A stretch of DNA of 7,035 bases, from assembly GCA_023134955.1 (NCBI GenBank), contig JAGLUC010000450.1:1-7035 (forward strand), given 5' to 3'. A model generated the notes under the pieces. That model ran no database searches, was not told where the DNA came from, and was given only the letters and a program-made list of their open reading frames with translations. Source of the stretch: Methylococcales bacterium. GTDB lineage: Bacteria; Pseudomonadota; Gammaproteobacteria; Methylococcales; Methylomonadaceae. Of the stretch, positions 1 to 4,663 are shown in pieces. Numbering within the stretch: position 1 is the first letter of the stretch; every line of letters begins with the position of its first letter. Both the position numbers and the translations under genes were made by a program.

Positions 1-66
1 CTATTACGTAAACTTCATACGGGCTGATTTTTCATTACTGTGAAAACTTTTGGAACGATTAATAGT
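1..66. repeat. Left copy of a 66-bp inverted repeat flanking the HD-GYP gene (cut by window edge)
   Basis: Read inward, this stretch matches the reverse complement of 1306-1371 without gaps at 56 of 66 positions. The blocks at 8-25 and 53-66 (GAACGATTAATAGT) are perfect. The similarity stops at 67, so the inner boundary is sharp. The outer boundary lies beyond the window. Positions 1-25 are most of a REP-like palindrome: TTCATACGGGCT is the same arm as at 1411-1422. The terminal CTAC seen in the other copies is CTGA here. This copy sits just past the 3' end of the HD-GYP gene, where the palindrome could also protect or end its transcript. Confidence 0.8.
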
Positions 67-95
67 ATAAAAACTTACTTTATTTTCTGTCAGAT

Positions 96-1223
96 TTAAC
101 CATAGAAATCTTCATTAAAAAGTTGCTGTATCTTTTCAATCTCTTCAATATTGTCAAAAAATGCATTAACACATTCCTTATCAAGCTTTTTACCCGCCAA
201 TTGATTTAATAGTTTAAATGCAGCCTCATTAGTCCAGGCTTCTTTGTAGGGACGCTTGCTGGTCAGAGCATCGAATATATCGGCTACAGCAACAATTCGA
301 GCTTCGAGAGGAATCTCATCCCCCTTTTTTCCATAAGGATACCCTGTACCATTAACCGCCTCATGATGAAATTCGGCAATATTCCTCAACATATTGGCAT
401 GATAAATACCATCCAATCCAAAATTATTCAGAATATCATCAATAATTCCCCTGCCTTTAAAAGTATGAGTTTTCATGATTTCCATTTCCTCACTATCAAG
501 TTTACCTGGCTTCATCAAAATATCATCAGGAATACAAATTTTGCCAATATCGTGTAATGGAGAAAACATAAAGATGCGCTCGATATAATCATCTTTAATA
601 TCATGTTTTTTGGCTAAAGCACTGGCAATCAACCGACTATAACGAGACATTCGGTCAACATGAGATCCAGTTTCAGGGTCTCGTAAATGGGCTATTTTTC
701 CAGTCGTCTTTAATGCTGCTGTCAAAATTTGAACATTAGAAATATCTTTAATGATCATCAAAGATAGCATATGACCAAAAACATCAATCTGGCTGAGTGT
801 TTTTTCGTTAAATACATTAGTTTCAAATGAATTAAAAAAAAGAAACCCAAAAAATTCGCTATCATTAAACATCGGCATGGTATAACTGGCAAGGTATCCG
901 GTTCGACCTATACGTTGAGTATGTTCGTTAGTACCTTTGTTAAAAGTTAATAAATTATTAATAACACGGGGCAAACCTTTATCCAGAATTTCTTTGAGTG
1001 ATGGTGCATCATCAATTAGTGTCTGATAGTTTTGTAGTGGATTTTTATTTTCACTACTGTGAACAAAAGTCTTTAAAACTCGAGTTTCCGAATCATAAAT
1101 TGCAACCGCAATGCGAGCAATAAATGGAAGGTTCTTTTTAATTACCTGATGAGCAGTTAGCAGTTTTTCTTTTAGTGGGATAGATTTATTTAGATCTTCT
1201 AGTGTATCAATATGATTAAACAT
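96..1223 (-). CDS. GAF/HD-GYP domain cyclic-di-GMP phosphodiesterase
   Basis: A cytoplasmic 375-residue protein with an N-terminal GAF-like sensor (about residues 20-160; no signal peptide or membrane segment) and a C-terminal HD-GYP domain (about 165-360). Enzymes of this family hydrolyse cyclic-di-GMP, often through to GMP. All expected metal-site landmarks are visible: RDPETGSH (H188), LHDIGK (H224, D225), KTH (H253), FHHE (H286, H287), the GYP signature in NGTGYP (294-296), and VADIFDAL (D315) followed by RPYKEAW. The domain is therefore probably catalytic. The chosen ATG has only a weak purine-rich stretch (AAAGAAAG) upstream but gives a complete GAF domain. The gene stands alone, divergent from the spmAB-like operon, and is bracketed by 66-bp inverted repeats. 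The ligand of the GAF domain cannot be told from sequence. Confidence 0.93.
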   Translation of the reverse strand: MFNHIDTLEDLNKSIPLKEKLLTAHQVIKKNLPFIARIAVAIYDSETRVLKTFVHSSENKNPLQNYQTLIDDAPSLKEILDKGLPRVINNLLTFNKGTNEHTQRIGRTGYLASYTMPMFNDSEFFGFLFFNSFETNVFNEKTLSQIDVFGHMLSLMIIKDISNVQILTAALKTTGKIAHLRDPETGSHVDRMSRYSRLIASALAKKHDIKDDYIERIFMFSPLHDIGKICIPDDILMKPGKLDSEEMEIMKTHTFKGRGIIDDILNNFGLDGIYHANMLRNIAEFHHEAVNGTGYPYGKKGDEIPLEARIVAVADIFDALTSKRPYKEAWTNEAAFKLLNQLAGKKLDKECVNAFFDNIEEIEKIQQLFNEDFYG

Positions 1224-1256
1224 ATAGCTTTCTTTGACTATTTTAAAGTAATCTCA

Positions 1257-1271
1257 AACTAAACTTTAGTT
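1257..1271. promoter_or_regulatory. 15-bp palindrome upstream of the HD-GYP start, possible operator
   Basis: AACTAAA-C-TTTAGTT is a perfect 7-bp inverted repeat around one central base. It is centred about 40 bp upstream of the HD-GYP start codon. Its position and AT-rich symmetric form suit a regulator site or a 5' UTR hairpin. I do not recognise it as a known operator, and it could be chance in AT-rich DNA. Confidence 0.25.
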
Positions 1272-1302
1272 GAAAAAAACCTCTATGTCTATATTAATAC
1301 AA

Positions 1303-1331
1303 TTGACTATTAATCGTTCTAAAAGTATAGG
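1303..1331 (+). promoter_or_regulatory. Possible outward-facing sigma70-like promoter
   Basis: TTGACT (1303-1308, five of six to the -35 consensus) is followed after exactly 17 bp by TATAGG (1326-1331, four of six to the -10 consensus). It would transcribe rightward through the REP pair towards the spmAB-like gene, whose start is about 410 bp away. It overlaps the inner edge of the right inverted repeat. In the left copy the equivalent elements are not kept. This is a pattern match only. Confidence 0.25.
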
Positions 1332-1371
1332 CAGTAATAAAAAAGTAGCCCGTATGAAGTTTACCTAATAC
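1306..1371. repeat. Right copy of the 66-bp inverted repeat flanking the HD-GYP gene
   Basis: This is the reverse-complement partner of 1-66, with ten mismatches and no gaps. The inner end is ACTATTAATCGTTC (1306-1319). Then come a variable A/T spacer and the REP arm AGCCCGTATGAAGTTTAC (1347-1364). It lies upstream of the HD-GYP gene, so the gene and its proximal promoter region (67-1305) sit inside the pair. The outer end merges with the first REP palindrome of the 1345-1424 pair. Confidence 0.8.
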
Positions 1372-1424
1372 GGGGAAACCGATGACTCGAAACCCCGTAT
1401 AACACTTCGTTTCATACGGGCTAC
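1345..1424. repeat. Inverted pair of GTAG-type REP palindromes (BIME-like)
   Basis: The first unit reads GTAG (1345-1348), then stem CCCGTAT (1349-1355), a 12-nt loop and ATACGGG (1368-1374). The second unit is its mirror image: CCCGTAT (1394-1400), a 13-nt loop, ATACGGG (1414-1420), then CTAC (1421-1424). The outer 14 bp, GTAGCCCGTATGAA and TTCATACGGGCTAC, are perfect inverted repeats. A GTAG tetranucleotide before a palindrome is the hallmark of REP sequences mobilised by RAYT (TnpA-REP) transposases, and two units in opposite orientation form a BIME. No RAYT gene is present in the window. Roles known for such elements include transcript 3'-end stabilisation and gyrase or IHF binding. None can be assigned here. 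Confidence 0.8.
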
Positions 1425-1623
1425 AATATGTGTTAATAAAGAGTGTCGAAATACCCTGCCAGAACTCTGAGCCGATTAATACCTTCTAGGTGAGGTGATA
1501 ACTTTAGCATGAAAAATAAGGGTATAAAAACCAAAAATTTAAACTTTGTTACTTAAACGGTATTTCATTATCATTAAGCTAAGCTTTTTTAGCATTGATG
1601 TAACGCCATGAAATCAAGCTCTT

Positions 1624-1675
1624 TAGCCTTCAATTCCTTGATCCTGCTTTGCTGCATCAAGGAATTGAAGGCTAC
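1624..1675. repeat. Perfect 19-bp-stem hairpin, probable second REP subfamily
   Basis: TAGCCTTCAATTCCTTGAT (1624-1642) is exactly reverse-complemented at 1656-1674, around a 13-nt loop. On the minus strand it begins with GTAG (1675-1672), and the loop reads GCAGCAAAGCAGG. This resembles, from memory, the loop of GTAG-type REPs in other gammaproteobacteria. No T-run follows on either strand, and no gene ends here, because both flanking genes point away. A simple terminator is therefore unlikely. It sits 71 bp upstream of the spmAB-like start, so if transcription begins upstream of it, it would form a very stable leader hairpin. Confidence 0.75.
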
Positions 1676-1745
1676 ATTAATTTTATCTTGCCATCAAACT
1701 CAATTTGTCGGAATACTAACATTATGTTTCATAATATAAATTATC

Positions 1746-2975
1746 ATGCTTAATTTTATCTGGATTTTCTTCTTTATTGCGGCGTTTATTACTGCCCTGT
1801 TCAAGTTATTTGTATTAGGGGATCAGCAAATATTTGCCCAAATAATGACGGCAATGTTTAGTTTATCTACAACAGCATTTGAAATTTCATTGGGCTTAAC
1901 TGGTGTACTTGCTTTATGGCTAGGCATTATGCGCATTGGTGAACGTAGCGGTTTTATTCAATTATTAACCCGTGCATTAACCCCCCTTTTTAGCCGCCTA
2001 ATGCCAGATGTGCCTAAAGACCACCCTGCCCTGGCTGCCATGGTAATGAACATCTCTGCTAATGCTTTAGGGCTTGATAATGCAGCGACTCCTTTAGGCA
2101 TTAAAGCTATGAAGGAGCTGCAAACATTAAATCCAAATCCAGATACAGCCAGTAATGCCCAAATCCTGTTTTTAGTAATTAACACTTCGGCTGTCACTTT
2201 ATTTCCCATCACTATTTTTACTTATCGGGCTCAGATGGGTGCGATTAATCCTACCGATGTTTTTATTCCTATTTTAATTGCGACTTACTTATCGACAATG
2301 ATGGGATTATTGGCTGTTTCTCTGGTACAGAAAATAAATTTATTCGATAAAATCATCTTTTCATATTTAGCTGGTTTTACACTATTTATCGTAGCTATTC
2401 TTTATTATTTTACTCAATTAAGCCAGGCTGAAATGCTGTTACAGTCTGCACTTATCAGTAATGTAATACTTTTTTCTTTGGTGATTTGTTTTATTGCCTC
2501 AGCTACCTATCAAAGAATTAATGCTTATGATGCATTTGTAGAAGGTGCAAAAGAAGGCTTTCAAACTGCCATTACCATTATTCCGTATTTAGTAGCCATG
2601 CTGGTGGCAATTGGTGTGTTTAGAGCCAGTGGTGCTTTAGATTTAATCGTTGATTTAATTCGTACCCTAGTAGAAATCGCCGGACTTGACACTAGATTCA
2701 TTGATGCATTACCCACAGCTTTAATGAAGCCTTTTAGTGGCAGTGGTGCCAGAGCCATGATGGTTGATACCATGCAAGTTTATGGAGCAGATTCCTTTGC
2801 AGGTCGCTTATCTTCAATTGTACAGGGCAGTACTGAAACCACTTTTTATGTATTAGCTGTTTATTTTGGCTCAGTCGGTATTAAAAACATTCGTCATGCT
2901 GCTGCTTGTGGCATAATTGCTGACTTTTTTGGCATTGTTGCCGCTATTTTTATTGCATATTGGTTTTTCGGTTAA
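1746..2975 (+). CDS. SpmA-SpmB fusion, nucleoside-recognition (Gate) domain membrane protein
   Basis: A 409-residue polytopic inner-membrane protein. The N-terminal half matches SpmA: signature NISANALGLDNAATPLG at 102-118, followed by KAMKELQ. The C-terminal half matches SpmB: VEGAKEGFQTAITIIPYL at 265-282, KPFSGSGARAMM at 328-339, and GSTETTFYVLAVYFGSVGI at 361-379. In Bacillus these are two proteins needed for spore-core dehydration. In non-sporulating proteobacteria the fused form is common and its substrate is unknown, despite the nucleoside-recognition domain name. Hydrophobic segments run from residue 5 to the extreme C-terminus. No clear Shine-Dalgarno precedes the ATG. A CATAAT -10-like hexamer at 1730-1735 would put transcription start close to the ATG, so the message may be nearly leaderless. 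Its stop codon overlaps the mtaB start. Confidence 0.9.
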   Translation: MLNFIWIFFFIAAFITALFKLFVLGDQQIFAQIMTAMFSLSTTAFEISLGLTGVLALWLGIMRIGERSGFIQLLTRALTPLFSRLMPDVPKDHPALAAMVMNISANALGLDNAATPLGIKAMKELQTLNPNPDTASNAQILFLVINTSAVTLFPITIFTYRAQMGAINPTDVFIPILIATYLSTMMGLLAVSLVQKINLFDKIIFSYLAGFTLFIVAILYYFTQLSQAEMLLQSALISNVILFSLVICFIASATYQRINAYDAFVEGAKEGFQTAITIIPYLVAMLVAIGVFRASGALDLIVDLIRTLVEIAGLDTRFIDALPTALMKPFSGSGARAMMVDTMQVYGADSFAGRLSSIVQGSTETTFYVLAVYFGSVGIKNIRHAAACGIIADFFGIVAAIFIAYWFFG

Positions 2976-4264
2976 TGTTAGTTTATCTCAAAACACTGGG
3001 TTGTCGTCTTAATGAGGCAGAATTAGAAACATGGGCACAGGCCTTTCAAAAAGCAGGTCATCAAATTACAAGGGAGCTTGATAATGCACATATTGTGATT
3101 ATCAACTCTTGCGCGGTTACTGCCGATGCATCCAGAAAATCACGTCAATTGATTCGTAAGATTCATAGAGGAAATCCCCAGGCTAAATTAGTGATTAGTG
3201 GTTGTTATGTTACTTTAAACGAGGATGAGGCGGCTCAACTTTTAGGTGTTGATCTGGTGGTTAGCAATAAAGATAAAAACCAGTTAGTTAAACAAACATT
3301 ATCATTACTCAATTTAGAATCAATGCCTGCCATGGCTACTGAGCCAGGTGAAACATCCCTTTTTAGTCGTGGTAGACAACGTGCTTTCGTTAAGGTACAA
3401 GATGGCTGTCGTTATCGCTGTACTTTTTGTATTGTAACCGTTGCCAGAGGAGAGGAAGCAAGTCGAGCTTTACAAGACATTATTGATGAAATTAATTCTT
3501 TACATCTGCAAGGGATTAATGAAGTCATTCTTACAGGAGTACATTTGGGTGGTTATGGTGGTGAAATTAAAAGTGATTTAAGCACATTAATTGAAACTAT
3601 TTTAAATCAAACAAACATTCCCAGATTACGATTAGGTTCTTTAGAACCATGGGAATTACCTGATGGATTCTTTAGTTTATTTAAAAACCCAAGACTCATG
3701 CCACACCTGCATTTACCTTTACAAAGTGGATCTGATTCTGTATTACGCAGAATGGCAAGACGATGTAAAACCGACGAATTTGCCAACATTGTTAAACAAG
3801 CCCGTGAGCAAATTCCTCACTTTAACGTAACAACCGATATTATTGTAGGATTTCCAGGTGAAACTGAGCAAGAATGGAATGACAGTTTTGAATTTATTAA
3901 GAAAATTGGCTTTGGACACATCCATATTTTCACCTACTCCAGCCGAGAAGGTACAAAAGCAGCAACTTTACCTAACCCTGTCAATAACAAGTTAAAAAAG
4001 CAACGTAGTAAACAACTACATGTTTTGGCAGAAGAAATGAAACAGGCATTTGTAACAAAAAACTTTAAGCAGACATTTCCTGTGTTATGGGAAGGACATA
4101 AACAGCCTGTTGATAATGAAAAACAAATGGTTTTTGGTTACACCCCCAACTATTTACAAGTTGCCTGTGAAATACCTACATCTGAGACTATTGAAAACAA
4201 AATAATTGAAACAACGCTAGTTTCAATAGCTGATGAACGGATTAAAGGGCGACTGGAAATATAA
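2975..4264 (+). CDS. mtaB: tRNA t6A37 methylthiotransferase MtaB (radical SAM)
   Basis: A 429-residue enzyme that adds a methylthio group to t6A at position 37 of tRNAs reading ANN codons, giving ms2t6A. The N-terminal UPF0004 domain has the three cluster cysteines: C10 in KTLGCRLN, C46 in NSCAVT and C77 in SGCYV. The radical SAM domain has CRYRCTFC (C145, C149, C152). A TRAM-like tRNA-binding domain follows from about residue 365. KTLGCRLN separates MtaB from MiaB (GCQMN) and RimO (GCPKN). The ATG at 2975 is chosen because it overlaps the preceding stop as TAATG and puts the TLGC motif at the usual distance from the N-terminus. An in-frame TTG at 2960 would add only five residues. Translation is probably coupled to the upstream membrane-protein gene. 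The protein looks complete and active. Confidence 0.92.
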   Translation: MLVYLKTLGCRLNEAELETWAQAFQKAGHQITRELDNAHIVIINSCAVTADASRKSRQLIRKIHRGNPQAKLVISGCYVTLNEDEAAQLLGVDLVVSNKDKNQLVKQTLSLLNLESMPAMATEPGETSLFSRGRQRAFVKVQDGCRYRCTFCIVTVARGEEASRALQDIIDEINSLHLQGINEVILTGVHLGGYGGEIKSDLSTLIETILNQTNIPRLRLGSLEPWELPDGFFSLFKNPRLMPHLHLPLQSGSDSVLRRMARRCKTDEFANIVKQAREQIPHFNVTTDIIVGFPGETEQEWNDSFEFIKKIGFGHIHIFTYSSREGTKAATLPNPVNNKLKKQRSKQLHVLAEEMKQAFVTKNFKQTFPVLWEGHKQPVDNEKQMVFGYTPNYLQVACEIPTSETIENKIIETTLVSIADERIKGRLEI

Positions 4265-4287
4265 ATACCAAAATGAAACTCTATTAA

Positions 4288-4340
4288 GCCAGTAATCTGG
4301 CAACTTTGCTTGAATGAGGATGAAAAGAGACTTTTCCATC
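4288..4340 (+). terminator. Weak hairpins after mtaB, possible transcript end
   Basis: Two small hairpins follow the mtaB stop. GCCAG-TAAT-CTGGC is at 4288-4301. GATGAAAAG (4319-4327) pairs with CTTTTcCATC (4331-4340) around a 3-nt loop, with one bulged base. Neither has a proper T-run, so a canonical intrinsic terminator is not shown. They may only mark the 3' UTR. Confidence 0.25.
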
Positions 4341-4374
4341 ACCGCCAATTTTGCCATTAGAAATCCATAACCAA

Positions 4375-4401
4375 TTCTAGAACTAGTGCTTCGACACTAG
4401 T
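4375..4401. repeat. Short palindromes in the convergent spacer
   Basis: ACTAGTG (4382-4388) and CACTAGT (4395-4401) form a 7-bp stem around CTTCGA. The palindrome TTCTAGAA lies next to it at 4375-4382. The hairpin sits between convergent transcription units (mtaB and the methyltransferase remnant) and could act as a weak two-way terminator or be a decayed REP-like element. There is no T-run on either side. Confidence 0.35.
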
Positions 4402-4441
4402 GCACAAAGAAACGCACACTGGTCAAGTACGCTGATTATAT

Positions 4442-4663
4442 TTAATGGCAATTAGTTATAGTGCTATCTAAGGATTGTAAATCGTTGTATTTATTTCTTA
4501 GTTCTTGTTCTACAGTATAGGCGTTAAGAGATTTTACAATTTCTTGCCCAAGAGCAAGTGCTAAATTAATTGGAACGGCATTTCCTATCTGTTTATAAAT
4601 CTGATTCATACTGCCTTCAAATGTCCAATTATCTGGAAATGTTTGAATTCTTGCATACTCCAT
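4442..4663 (-). pseudogene. 3' remnant of a DNA (cytosine-5) methyltransferase
   Basis: About 73 codons remain, beginning MEYARIQTFPDNW and continuing to QIYKQIGNAVPINLALALG. These are motif IX (YARIQTFPD) and motif X (QIGNAVP) of C5-cytosine methyltransferases, followed by a short ordinary-looking C-terminus and a stop. Everything upstream is absent: the SAM-binding motif I, the catalytic PCQ motif IV, motifs VI and VIII, and the target-recognition domain. Upstream of MEYA the frame runs into the antecedent EAL-domain gene and loses similarity, so the break lies at about 4661-4670. An in-frame ATG at 4735 exists but encodes EAL-gene DNA in another frame. The remnant cannot methylate DNA. It is probably the residue of a lost restriction-modification or orphan methyltransferase gene. 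Confidence 0.85.

Larger units (their letters stand above)
1224..1745. other. Divergent intergenic region rich in palindromes
   Basis: This 522-bp spacer separates the minus-strand HD-GYP gene from the plus-strand spmAB-like gene. It holds a 15-bp palindrome near the HD-GYP start, the right copy of the 66-bp inverted repeat, an inverted pair of REP units and a separate long hairpin, all listed individually. The part between 1425 and 1623 shows nothing I can name. It contains only a 15-codon ATG frame at 1509-1556 and a weak GCTAA/TTAGC hairpin at 1578-1593. No tRNA-like or other structured RNA gene was recognised. Confidence 0.7.

Noticed and set aside
1..1424. CRISPR array or transposase-bearing insertion sequence
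   Set aside because: There are only two or three palindromic units without regular spacers, and no transposase or Cas coding sequence between or beside them.
1509..1556. Fifteen-codon ATG frame preceded by GAGGTG at 1492-1497
   Set aside because: The 11-bp spacing is long, the peptide is lysine/asparagine-rich as expected by chance in AT-rich DNA, and there is no attenuator-type codon run.
1556..1582. Fur-box-like AT-rich stretch (contains GATAAT on the minus strand)
   Set aside because: Only one hexamer matches well. The remaining repeats diverge too much to call an operator.
1624..1674. Rho-independent terminator
   Set aside because: There is no T-run after the stem on either strand, and neither neighbouring gene ends here.
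2960..2974. TTG start giving MtaB five extra residues
   Set aside because: The ATG at 2975 forms a classic TAATG overlap and puts the KTLGCRLN motif at the expected N-terminal position.
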